This document shows, in pieces, positions 35,577 through 46,800 of a stretch of DNA of 64,000 nt. Origin of the DNA: Chiua virens (lineage: Eukaryota; Basidiomycota; Agaricomycetes; Boletales; Boletaceae); the NCBI GenBank assembly GCA_019787685.1, contig JAHNUO010000006.1:992001-1056000 (forward strand). The letters are read 5' to 3'. Each line of letters starts with the position of its first letter. The stretch's first letter is position 1. The position numbers were made by a program, and so were the translations under genes. The notes beneath the pieces were generated by a model that was not told the DNA's origin, ran no database searches, and saw nothing but the letters and a program-made list of their open reading frames with translations.

Positions 35577-36737
35577 CTACCGCTTTCTTTCTACCCGCCA
35601 TTTATACACGCGTGGTTTATACATGGATGGATTGGAATTCAGTTTACGTGGGCCATCATCTTCATCCTCGGAACCCTCGTCGTTCTCTTCATCGACAAGT
35701 TCAGCTCCTCGGACCTTCTTCCGCCCACCTTTACCGACGAGTAAACGTTGCATCTCTAGTTCACGAAGTGCATACGATAGCTGGGTATCTCGAACGAGCC
35801 GTGCAGCAAGTTCTTTGAGAAGACGCTTGCGGTGTTTCTGTGCAACAGGTGTGGAAGAATAACAAAAAGATGCACCCAAAGATCGAGTTACGCACGACAT
35901 TCACTGGGTCTTGCTCCTCTTCCGGGGTGCTACCGTCGGCATCGACTGGTAATTTCTTTCGCCGCCTCGATTTGGCAGCATCAGGAACTTTCCATCCAAG
36001 GTCGGACCCCGTGGTTGACACTGCTAAAGCAGAATTATCTGCACTCTTGTCTGCGGAAGAAGATCGCTCAAGGCATCGTTGTGCTTTGAGACGATGGTGG
36101 CGGTCAGCACCAGGCATGACGCACAAAGAATAAGCTCACCCTCTGCAGCGTCTTCTGCGAATACAATGAGCTTTGGAGTCGCGCGTGCATACTTGCGTTT
36201 ACGCGCGGTTTCTGGCGCAATGACACCGGCCGCTCGCAACGTCTCTAGTTCATCGTCCTCGAGCGGTTCGTCGTCTTCCGATTCATCGCCCACGCGACCA
36301 GACGCGATCAGATTGGTCAAATCGGTAAGCTGGCGCTTGATCTTGTCAATTTTCTACACACAATGATTAATAAGTTTCCAAGTAAGACGAAACGAGACAA
36401 CCTTGAGTCCGACAGCCTTTATCGTCCGGATATACCCCTCGTCTTGTGATTTGAGCAGTTTGACCATGTCCATCGGCATGGCGGTGTTTCCCCTGTCTTT
36501 GACGTGGACGCCATTGACGGTCCGCTCATTTTTCATGGAAAAGTAGAATTCGTCCTTGTTTCTGTCGGCGGCCTTTTGTTTGAGGCGGTTGAGACGGTCC
36601 TGTTTTGAGTGGTAGTCTCGTGCACGAAGGACATAGTCCTTGTGCTTTTCGAGGATACCATACTTGGCACGGTGAGCGAGCTGGGAACGCTCTTTGTGAT
36701 TGCGCCGATGCAGCGAATTTCGGAGGGAAGAAGTCAT
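35577..36737 (-). CDS. UTP11: U3 snoRNA-associated processome protein Utp11
   Basis: Exons 36737-36402, 36353-36140, 36083-35896 and 35837-35577 encode 332 residues. The conserved N-terminus MTSSLRNSLHRRNHKERSQL and the block HKDYVLRARDYHSKQDRLN are diagnostic, as is DEFYFSMKNERTVNG. The middle is acidic and variable; the C-terminus (RLLKELAARLVRDTQLSYAL, KGGRKKVRGAEL, YKPRVYKWRVERKR) is again conserved. Utp11 is part of the small-subunit processome that matures 18S rRNA. Start at Met 36737 directly opens the conserved block. It is divergent from the FAR1-like gene, 153 bases between starts. Confidence 0.93.
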
Positions 36738-36890
36738 CAAGCAAATCGACCTTGGGACGTGACACGTGACAAGCGACAGGAAGTGATGCGTGACAGAAAC
36801 TGACAAAAAAAAACCATTATTTTTTCTTTTTCACACCCGATTTGCCACACAAAACAACCACTTCTTTTTTGTTCCAATTCCCTGACAAAA

Positions 36891-38137
36891 ATGAGTTTCC
36901 AGCATTTCAGGCTGGGCCAACTGGCCATGTCCCAGCCTTTACCTCCACATTTGCAGCAGAACCAATCTGTTTTTGCCCCAAATCTCCACGCTTCTTCGTC
37001 TTCGCCTGCACTCGACAACGCTGACCCCGGCGTCGGCGCGCCGACGGCGACGAAACCGTCCACGACACGTCCCCCGTACGGCTCCGGCGACACCGACGAC
37101 GGGTACACCCTCGTCTTCCCCAACCTCGCCGCCTTCCAAGAATGGCGCGCGCACGAGGAAGAAACCCAAATGGTCGAATTCGTCAAGGGCGACACACACG
37201 GGAGCAAAGCCGTCCCCCCGCGCTTCAAAGACCACACCAAGCTCGTCTGTGCGCGGCATTCACGCAGCGGTCGTAAAAAGTACGTCAAGAAGCATCCCGA
37301 AAGAGTGCGAAAGGTGCCGAGCAGAAAAGTGAGCGTTTCGCGACTGGTGGCTGCTCGAACTGTTGGCGACGCGACAAGGGTCGTTTTGTGTTGCAATCGG
37401 TAGCTCGAGGGACAGGGGTGTCAGGCGTCGATGAGCTACAAGACGTATTTCGACAAGGAAGAAGTGAGGGTGTGTTGTGCGTCGTTTTCTTGCTCCACGC
37501 TTCTCGAGGTCAACTTGGGCGATCGACAGATATCGCGGAACATTCGCATCCTGTCGGGCTCGCCAATCTTCCTTTTACCCGCCGGGGCAGACGCGCCACC
37601 GTAGAGGCCGAACAGTCGAAATCGAAACGCAGCACACAGCCGGCCACCCCTTTACCGATCGAGGCGGCCACACCGACTGCCGCCCCAGCTCAGACGCCCC
37701 AACCACACGTGCCCGCATTCCCTCCGAGCGCACCATTGACGCACTTGCCGCATCCGTTTCCGCAATATCCTGGTCAGCCTGGGGTCAATGTGCCCTATCC
37801 TCCGATGGTGCCTGCGGCGCCAGCGCAGAACGAGCAGTGGGAGCGCATGTCGGTGCTGTTCAACGCTATACGGGAACATGCGCGTGCGTATGAGTACCCG
37901 ACGCCGAGTGTCGTTGCACTGGAGAGCGTGTTGATACGGATGTATCTCGAGAGTCCGATGGGTATGATTGGAGGACCTGGTCTCGGTGCTAGCATGCATG
38001 GCATGATACCACCCCAGCAACAACAGGGACAGACTGTCCAACCCAACGTTCAAGATGCATCGCAGGCGACTATGGGTTTGGTGTCAGGTACGGATCATGC
38101 AAATAGTGAGATGGACAGCAGCATCGAGGGCGGTTGA
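36891..38137 (+). CDS. FAR1/WRKY-GCM1-like zinc-cluster DNA-binding protein
   Basis: Exons 36891-37328, 37404-37476 and 37530-38137 encode 372 residues. A single domain of about 100 residues reads YTLVFPNLAAFQEWRAHEE, DHTKLVCARHSRSGRKKY, KLEGQGCQASMSYKTYF and EEVRVCYIAEHSHPVG. The order Cys...Cys...Cys...HxH and the FxxxxxFxxW entry match the FAR1/FHY3 type zinc finger of the WRKY-GCM1 superfamily, which derives from Mutator-like transposases. The rest is Pro/Gln/Ala-rich, transcription-activator-like, with no transposase core. Likely a domesticated DNA-binding factor, which is inference. The third intron donor sits in TGTT|GTGCGT and restores the CYIAEHSHP block. Confidence 0.72.
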
Positions 38138-38262
38138 TTTGCGTCGTCTGATATACTAATGGAGATATGTTTTCACTGGACGATGGTTGTGTACGTCGAC
38201 TAATGTGTAATGTATTTCTTGTAAGATCATAGCTTACATCAACAGGTAATACCATCCCTGGA

Positions 38263-39963
38263 TCAGTCTGCGAATGGGTCAGCAAAAGGATCCTCAACAA
38301 CTTGCTCTCTCTCCGGATTGTCCCCCCGAACTTGGTCCCGCTCTGGCGGGCTGGCGTTCCTCTTCACTCTCATAGTCGCTGAAATCTGAAAGACTTCCCC
38401 TGTGCTGGTCCCAAACGGCCTCGGATGATGTGTCATGCCGGGAAACAGGCTGGATTGGTGGGGGTAGCGAACCCTCCTCACTGCCTGGTCCACCAAATGA
38501 TAGATCTTGCAAGTCGGGATGAACGTGTCCAGGCGGACGAGCGTCGTCTCCGCTCGGAGGTGTCCTCTGGTGCCACGTGGATCCTGGCCCGTCTGGAGCG
38601 ATGGACATCCCATTCATGGTTGTCTGTATTCCGTGTGTAGGGTCGTGGGTATGTTGAGGTGCTGCAAACTATCCGAGGCTTATCATGGAGGGCAAGTATA
38701 TTGCAGCGGCGCGACTCACGTTGTCATACATTTGTATTGCAGAGACGACCCGTTCATTCGTCTCAATCAGAGTCCCGATCACCTCCTCGTTTTCTACGAG
38801 CTACGTGGAGCTGTGAGATGGCAGGAGACTTTTGTGATAGGTCGTTACCTGTATGTACCGGACGATCATCTTCCGTGCAGTCTTGGCATTCTGAAGACAC
38901 TCTCGAACGCGGGCGTTAGTGGTGATATTCTCCTTGTCGCTATTGACCAACATGATCGCATTGGCCAGATTGCTCGAGGCCTGACTCGCGTTGGCAATCG
39001 ACGTCAGTATTTGGGGTTTCTCCTGCGGACGCGCGTGAGCGGTGCGTCGATAACGAGCTCAGAGATAAAGACCATCTCAAAGTTGAAAGGCAGCTCTCCT
39101 AGAACGATTCTTGTTCTGGCGTGCTTCCTCCTCTGCTCTGCGTGCTCTCTCCTTTGCATCTTCCTTTTCCTGTTTCGCGCGTTTCTTGGCAATGTCCTTG
39201 TCGTAGGGAGAAAGGAATGTGGTATCGGCACTTTCCGAACGGGCGTGCGATCGGCGATCGTTGGGGCGAGAGTACCTGTAGAGGCCGGCGATGGTGGACA
39301 TGGACGGATCGTTCTTGAACTGAGTGCTCCAGGAAGCGAGGATGGAAACCAGCTTCTTCTTGACCTTGGTATCTGCGATAGGGTCGGAGGCAAGTTGTTT
39401 GAGGGCGTCAATGAGCTGGTCGTCCATGTAGGCAGCTGTGCGTTATACAGGATGAGCGTGTGAGAGCAGGCGAGGGTCGTGATGGGGTCCTACTCTGAAA
39501 TTTGTGATCGCCATTTTCCATCAGGGCTTTAAGGATCTGGCGGGGATGAGCAAGGGGGGGGTGATGTGGAGGTATGAGACGTACCACCAGAGCACGGTAC
39601 TTTTGATGGTTGTCGCCATGCTTGATCTTCTTTCTGATGGCTCTGGAGGCTTCTGAGGGACTGTATTGGTGGGATCAGCAAGGGTGGGGAACGAGGGCGA
39701 TAAGGATTTACCCGGTGGACTGAAGGCTTATCGAAGTGGCTAGTTCTGGTATACTGTGTGGAGATGGAGGAGGGGAAGAAGGGGAAATGATAACGACGTA
39801 CCCGTCGTAGGCTTCGTCTGTGTAGGAGGGCGAGGTGAGGATCTCTACCCAGTCTGTGATGGACGACTTTTGGGGTGTTTGTGAGGGAGATGTATGTATT
39901 GAGAACACTCACGTGTGGTTTTTCGCGGTTGAGCGCGGAGACGGCGAGCTTGAGCGCGGACAT
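38263..39963 (-). CDS. VHS/GAT-domain protein (Lsb5-like), two apparent frameshifts
   Basis: Exons 39963-39913, 39866-39802, 39753-39712, 39660-39585, 39536-39494, 39435-39073, 39022-38849, 38800-38720 and 38668 down to 38294. The VHS fold is split over the first exons (WVEILTSPSYTDEAYDG, RAIRKKIKHGDNHQKYRALV, ILKALMENGDHKFQ), then a charged linker and a GAT-like helical domain (SIANASQASSNLANAIMLVN, VRECLQNAKTARKMIVRYIQ). Lsb5-type proteins link endosomal/actin traffic. A +1 break near 39090-39101 must be ignored to reach LPFNFEM. As written the tail ends RASC at 38294; removing one G from the six-G run (38322-38327) gives instead EQVVEDPFADPFAD ending at 38263, the adaptor-binding DPF tail usual in the family. 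Confidence 0.75.
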
Positions 39964-40473
39964 GCGATCTGTACTTGACTCGTTGCAAGTCCAAGATGTG
40001 ACCAGAACTACAAACCCATATATAGAAGCTCCTCTGTCACGAAGATATCAATTGACGTCATGCCCGCCTCTGGTGAAAAGGCACAAGTATGAATCCATCG
40101 TCGTGCTCATAGGCGTGGTCACATTTATTTCATTTATCGACCAAAGATACAACACGAGCCGACGATGTCAAGAACTTTCACATGCTTCTCGTTCCGCGTC
40201 CCCCAGAATTTAGCGTGCATACCGATCAAGTAGCACCCACAAGGAGAGAGGGAGAAAAACGACAGGGAGTCCGACGATAGTGACGCTGGATGAAATACTA
40301 CCGTTTGCTTACTATAGAGACAGCCACGATGTGTTTTGAGCGACGGTGACGGCGGTGGAGACGATTTGCACGCACTGGAGCATGGGTTCGGAGAAAAGAC
40401 ATACTGCAACCAGACAAAGACTAAGGGATAGGCTACTAGGTGTACGGCATGAAGGGGCCGTGCGCTTGGCAGG
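39964..40473. other. Intergenic region, no gene seen
   Basis: This 510-base stretch upstream of the VHS/GAT gene shows no recognisable product. A minus-strand frame (40134-40766) is open but has no domain and poor coding character. It should hold the VHS/GAT gene promoter. Confidence 0.45.
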
Positions 40474-40920
40474 TTGGGGAGTTTACGCGAAGTAGACTTG
40501 GCGTACCACCTGTCACATCCGAGCAGCCCGGGAGCAGTGCTGGAGGGGCTTGGCATCCACACATACGTGGTGCAGGTGAAGAATTCGCTCGAGGAAGATC
40601 CCAAGTATGGACCACGTGTGAGACGACCTGTATCCGGAAGTGTTGAAACACGCATTCGAACGAGGGACACAGGGACGACACGAATATATGAGGTTCGATT
40701 TGTGCCTTGTGAGTGCATTGAAATGCTGGAGTATGAAGGGACGAAGCTGTTGATGCATCGCGGCACGGAGTCTGAAGCGATACGACGCTGGGCGAGGAAG
40801 GTAGGACTGACGGAGAAAAGCGCTCAGGGAAAAGAGTCGACAGGAAGAGATATTCAGGGACGGAAGGGGAGTGGATTTAGCAAGAGATACAAGAGTATTA
40901 CGAGTCAGGGTCATCGCTGA
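40474..40920 (+). CDS. Uncharacterised open frame, 148 codons
   Basis: A plus-strand frame with protein-like composition reads SLREVDLAYHLSHPSSPG, GIHTYVVQVKNSLEEDPKYG and IYEVRFVPCECIEMLEYEGT, then a Lys/Arg/Ser-rich tail. There is no ATG near its left end, so an upstream exon would be needed; I could not find one with good splice sites. It overlaps the last 23 bases of the convergent myosin light chain gene. The opposite strand is also open over most of the same span. No family recognised; existence is uncertain. Confidence 0.3.
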   Translation: MGSLREVDLAYHLSHPSSPGAVLEGLGIHTYVVQVKNSLEEDPKYGPRVRRPVSGSVETRIRTRDTGTTRIYEVRFVPCECIEMLEYEGTKLLMHRGTESEAIRRWARKVGLTEKSAQGKESTGRDIQGRKGSGFSKRYKSITSQGHR

Positions 40921-41490
40921 CACGCAGAACTTTTATCCATTCACGGTAGTTAAAGTTGCCATTGCGATCGGTAAACGAGCCACTGAGGAACTTGTCGATC
41001 TGGGGGGGATGAGTGAGGATGGGGGAGGAGAGAAAAAGCACACCTCCTGCTGGTCCATGCGGTCGCCGACCTCTGCGAGCCACTTGCGCATCTCGTCGAC
41101 CTTGACGGTGCCGACGTCGGCCTCGTCAAAGGACTCGAAGGCGTCTTTGAGGTCGGGTTCTGGGTCGAACTGGCAGAGACGTTCGCTCATCATTGTGAGG
41201 AACATGGTAAAGTTGATGGAGGGGTCGTGTGCGGAGAGTGCGGCGGGACGTGCGCCGAGGAAGGCGTCAAGTGTGGCGGTGGAGGGGGTGATGCCTGGTG
41301 GGGGGTCAGAGATGGGGTAAGGAAAGGGAAAGGACGTACCGAGACTGGCGAGGATTTGGCGTAGATCTTGTTCTGTGATCCAACCATCCTTGTCGTTGTC
41401 GATGAGGTTGAATGCCTCTTTGAATTGTTGAATTTGAGTAGGTTGGAACAATGAAAAGACGTTGGAAGGTTCCCGTCGTTGGCGGGCCAT
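40898..41490 (-). CDS. RLC1: Myosin II regulatory light chain / EF-hand protein
   Basis: Exons 41490-41340, 41294-41044 and 40999-40898 encode 167 residues. The first EF-hand reads [20 protein letters not shown] (DNDKDG loop with Asp at 1, 3, 5). The second half contains [20 protein letters not shown] and [13 protein letters not shown], which are degenerate EF-hands, as in regulatory light chains. The N-terminus [11 protein letters not shown] is short and Ser/Arg-bearing, where the family has its phosphorylation site. It binds the IQ region of type II myosin in the contractile ring. Start chosen at Met 41490. The 3' end overlaps the uncertain frame at 40474-40920. Confidence 0.85.
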
Positions 41491-41656
41491 GATGAGGGAA
41501 AAGGTCGGAGAAGCGATGCCGACGCCGAGCAAGTCTTGGCAGGAACGGAGATCTCCGTATTCTTGGCGGTCTTGGCGTCTGATGGCGATCTTGTTGGCTT
41601 GGCGTCGAAAGAGGGTATTTCAATTTGGATCGTTTCCTCTTTTCTCATTCCACACA

Positions 41657-43767
41657 ATGTCTGATTCTCACCTCTGCGAATGGCTCGGTTGCTCTGCTTC
41701 GTTCAACGACCCAGAATTACTCTACAACCATCTATGCAACGATCACATCGGTAGAAAATCAACCAACAACCTCTGTCTCTCTTGCAAGTGGAAAGACTGC
41801 GGTACTTCCTGCGCTAAACGTGACCATATCACAAGCCATCTCAGAGGTACTCCTCTCCTCTCCTCTCCTCCCTCTCTCACTCCCCCTCCAGTACACACGC
41901 CCCTCAAACCCCATGTCTGCGAGGTAGCCTCTCTCTCTCTCTCCCTCGTCTCTCGCTCACCCCACCAAGATCTGCAAAAAGTCTTTCAAGCGTCCCCAGG
42001 ACCTCAAAAAGCACGAAAAGATCCACACCGAAGAACACCATGCCCAGCACAAGCACTCAAAGGCCATCACCGTAAACGACCCCCTCTACGTCTCCCGTGT
42101 CCGCGGCGACCTGCCCTTCACAAGGGCACCCTCAACAAGTCCCTCTCTATCAAACCCGCCGCAGCACCGGCCCATCCCGCTCCTCCCCGCTCAAGGCCCC
42201 ACTCTGTCTCCCTCTCACACGGTCCGTCTCCCTCCCGTCTCCTCTCTCCCGTCTCACCCCCTCCTGCAGACGCATCCGACCTCGATCATCATGCCTCTCG
42301 CCATCTTCACCCCTCGGCCTACGACCTCTTTCTCCAAAACCAGGTCCCCTCCTGGGACAAGTCCCAGACGCTCCGCAACAAGCGTCCCTGTGATCATGCC
42401 GTCGACGACTTTTTCGCCGACGTAAAGAAGAGAAAGGTCAACCCTGCCTACAATCCCCGTCAGTACCCTCTTCCCCTCTCTTCTCCCCTTCTCATCCCTC
42501 CACAGAAATGGCAGAGCGTCTCAACGACATTGTTTACGCCCACAACGTCAACCAGATCGACTTTAATCCCCGCTCAGTCTCCTTTGACGTCCGTAGCCCC
42601 GAGGAGCTCGCCGCTGTCAACGAGTTTCTCATCACCCTCGGCCGCGACGTTACCGGTTCCGCCAACCGCGCCGGTTCCCAAGAACGCTTTTCTCCTTCCT
42701 CTTATTTCGATCAAGACAGTCTCAACCAGCTCGGTCTCGTCGGCATGCCTGGTCTCACCTCTCCCCAGTCCTTTTCACAGGATGCCTATCATTACTCCCC
42801 CACTGCTTATCCCTCCCCTCCCGTCTCCCTCCACAAGTCTTCCCAGCAACCTGCCCACTACCCGTATTCCTCCATGGCTGCCCCTTATCCTGCAGATCGC
42901 ATCTCCCGTCCCGTGTCCCCCTCCTCATCCCATGACTATGTCATCCCTCCTTCCTACACCCATTCTACTCATCACACTGCTTCCCCTCAGAGTCATTATT
43001 CCCCTCCACCCCTCGATCCTACTTCCCCCCACTCTTCCAGTTCCACCCCCTCCAATGCAACTCCTCCCCATCACTCCTCTCTCTCCGACTCCCTTTCTCA
43101 CTTTGACTATATTCGTGTTCCTCGCGGAGTTCCTCCTCCCATCGCGTTGGGGGCTCCCGACTACATGAGGAAGCCCATCCACACCGCGATAACTCAGCTC
43201 CAGACTGCCCCAGCCTCTCTCCGCGATCTTCCCGAGCCAAATCCTGCTGCCTACCGCGGTCCACCCGCAAACCTCAGCGCACTGGCACCTGCTCCAAGTT
43301 CCATCCCCTCCACCTCTTCTAGGACCCTCTATCCTCACATCGATGATGATCTCAAGCTTCCCCCCTTCAAGCCGGATGCTGGTCCGTTCAGGCTGCCTCC
43401 CATTACCGAGATGTATCGTTCTCCCTCTCCCGTCTCTACTCCTCGGTCCCCTGCCACTTCCCGCGAAACTACTCCCAGCTCAACGAGGTCTTCCCCTGTC
43501 CCAGCTCACAACTCCCTTTCTTCTCTCCATTCGGCCACGAAACCCTCGGAGAACGACGAGCTGGCCAGCAAGGTGGATAAGATTGAGCTGGCTCATCTTC
43601 ACAAGGAGACTTTTCTCGAGGAGAGGACGAGGCATGCCGAACTCATCCGACATTTGCTTATCAAAATCAACCAGGATTACAAGAAGCGCTTTGGCACCCC
43701 AAAGCTCGAGTCTCCCAAATCGTTTACTCGCAATCTTTCAGTAGATGTTGAGATGGCTGCTGCTTGA
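41657..43767 (+). CDS. pacC: pH-response zinc-finger transcription factor PacC/Rim101, one apparent frameshift
   Basis: Exons 41657-41846, 41892-41923, 41970-42458 and 42506-43767 encode about 657 residues. Three C2H2 fingers are arranged as in Pac[43 protein letters not shown] and, across two introns, [20 protein letters not shown]. The nuclear-localisation region [19 protein letters not shown] and the start [11 protein letters not shown] of the next block are also family features. PacC is cleaved at alkaline pH to activate alkaline-expressed genes. The frame breaks at 42105-42115, where [13 protein letters not shown] requires one added C. It shares its 166-base upstream region with the divergent myosin light chain gene. 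PalI, in the same pathway, is at 11534-13221. Confidence 0.85.
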
Positions 43768-43874
43768 TCTTCTCCCATCTTGTTTCATAGCTGATTCTGT
43801 ACTTATATGTAAATGGCCAAAACCATGCATTCTACACATTGATGTTGTACAGAGTGCAGAATTAATAGAATATC

Positions 43875-46800
43875 CTAGGTACGTTTGAGCGTGAGTTTGA
43901 TCTTGGGAGCCGCGCTCGAAGGTGTCATGGAGACATCCACATCCTCCATCGCCGACAGTGGTGGGCTCGTCGCGAGAGGCGACGGGACAGCTGCATTAAA
44001 CCCAAACGATGCATTTTGCGACGGTTTGCCGAACCCACCAAAGCTCGACGGGCCCGGCGTGGTAGGCGGCGGACTCGCGGCAGAAGGGGTTGCCGGAACT
44101 GGCGGTGCACCGCTGTTGAACTCTGCCCACCGAGGACATTTCCGGTTCGTTTCTGCAACGTATCTCATGAGACATTTCAAGAATGCAACACAGCCAATCA
44201 CGTACTCATGTGACCCATTTGTCCGCAATGTCCGCAGCGACGCTGTACCAAGAGGCAGGGTTAAGCACACAGCATGGCTAGGCGAACACAGGAGAATCGT
44301 TACCGTCGTATCTGGTTTGAGAGGCCGGCTGAGCTGCATCGGCGTTCCTCCTTCCTTGACGAGCTTTGCATTCTTGCGGTGTAAGCGTCGCTCCTGGTTC
44401 TTCTTCATTCTCGCGATGCGTTCCTCCAACCTAGTCCCGCCATCGCGTGTCGTTAGGCTCTATGAGAACAAAAGGACGAGAATAGAAACGTACCGCTTCT
44501 TGTACCGCTTGTCCGTGTCCGCGTCACCCGTCGGCGCGAGGTTATCGGCAAGCGTATTTTCTTCTTCGATCAACTGCCGTGCACGCATATAGGCGCGGAT
44601 GACCGCTGGATCACGGATGATTTCGGTTTGCCACTCGTCATCGACCTGAAACAGAGTTGAGTGTCGACGTTCTCGACAAGGCAATCGATCAACTAACCAG
44701 GCGCTTTATTCGCAAGACTTTACGACTGTCCGGTCCCATGCTTGTCTCTCGGTCCCGTTCCAATGACGAACCCCGACTATAGGCAGGTGACGCGGGCCGA
44801 GCCGGGCCGGGCGACATGGCAGGTGAGAAAGGCGTCTCCATCCTCATCGACGATTGCCTCTGAACAAGTTTTTTAGTATCAGGCGGCGGCGGTAGCGGCG
44901 CTTCGTCCTCGGGCGTCAACTGAGGTTCATCCTTGCGACTCAACGAGTCGAACTGCGCCTTCCATATTCTCTCGATTTCGGACTTGTAAATCTGTTGTTG
45001 TTCGGCCACGTTGTATCGGTGGGCGGACTTGGGTCGGTTTTCGGCTTCGGCTAAGAGCTTCATGAGTAACGGATTGCATCAAAAGGCAGTGGGTTCGCGT
45101 ACCAAGCTTTTGCTCGTAATCCTCGCCGGCCTTGACAAAGATATCCTTCATGGATATACGGATAAAACTGAATGCTTCCCCTCTGCCACTGGGATCACCG
45201 TCGCCATGCAGCCGAAGCATGGCCTTGGCTTGCGTAGCGAACAAAAAGTTCTTGGTCGTAATCCATGGCGCAAGTTGTTGCTCTATCGAAAGTTTTGTTT
45301 CACCCTCGTCATCTTCCGTTTGTTCCGCAGTCTGGGAGTACCCGGCATCCTGCAAGTGGCGCTGCCCAACTTGCATGCTTTCCATAAGGACGACTTGTTC
45401 CGGTCCAACCATCTTGAGCATGTCGGCATCGCTCGGAATGGTGACCGTAGACTTGAGACGCCAAAAGCCTTGGTGAGGTCCTCGGCGGTGATACTCCATA
45501 AACTCTTTCAGTCTTTGCCGCATCTGAAGCTCGTTCTGGTCCGGGAAGTACTTCATCAAACGCGATATCTTTAGTCGCTCCTCAGCGCTTTTCGAAGGAG
45601 TTTGAACGCGATTATTTGAAGTCTGAATTTGATTGTATTCGTGATTTTTCGCGAGTGAGGACCGGGAACCTCTGTCACAGGATACGTCTGTCCAATCACG
45701 AAGAGGTTCTTGATCTCCCGCAGGTAATATTTCGTGTCCCCTTTCGTCGTGCTCCTAATAATTGTATAAGCGCGGGTCAATAAAAGATAACGGGGCGGAC
45801 GTACCTCACGGCAAGAAAGTCGGTGGGATAGGGTTTGTGTCTGAAGAGTGGTGCACGCACTAGGTTGTTGTAAAGAGCCGGGAAGGTCTGTCCGGGATAA
45901 ACGTAACCGAACTTCATGAATGGCGATTCATCTTGCGGCTCGAGCACGAACGGGACACCGAGGTCCAACTAGGTAAGGCTCGCTGTCAGCGCGGCTTCGG
46001 GTGATGAAATAAAGCTTACCCTCGGCATATAATCATCCTTTTCATCCTTTTTGCGATAATAGTTGACAAGTATACTACCCATACCAAAATTTGGAATGAT
46101 GGGAGGATGTTCTTCCTGTAACATTGTGAGCCTGCATTCAAACCAGAAGAGTGACACACGCACAGCGTATTCCCAAAGGACGAAGTTGCTGGTATCCTTG
46201 AGTGTCAGATCGCTTGTCCGATGGAGTCCCTCGCCGATATTGCCACCCTTTCCGATCTTGCGTCCTGCCTTGTCCTTTTTCTTCTTCGCAGTCCGCACTT
46301 TGCTGAAGCGAATCTCGATATTGGTAGGAAATTGGAGAGCTGGTCGGTGGAAAGAACGTGCTTCAGTTTTAGAAAGCCGGGTTTTGTACTAGAAGTTAAA
46401 GCATCTAGTAACATGTTAGGAAAGGCATTCAGGGAAAGACTCACAAATGGCAACTGAAGTTTCTGCGCAGGATATGCATGTTCCACAACCAATTGACCGA
46501 ATGTTTGACGAACACGATGGCGACCTCCTTCCTTGGCAACTTCATACAAATGGTCGTTCGAGAGGTTGAACTTATCGCGAGACTGTGCATTGTCCGCTCT
46601 CAGTCTTTTCCTTGGCCTAACAGTTTCAACGGCTACAACTTGTGAAGGGCCAATTTATCTGCAGAATTAATAAAACTTACTCGCTGGACGTTCCTCAGAT
46701 GCAAGGTCATCTTCGTTTAGCTCCAACTGTGTAAAGTCCCGGAACGGCAATCCAGGACCCCATATGATACTTTGTGTCCACGCACCCGACTCAAGAGATT

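Noticed and set aside
40513..40923. Minus-strand open frame opposite the uncertain 40474 frame
   Set aside because: Ends or starts inside the myosin light chain gene and has no family features; composition is less protein-like than the plus frame.
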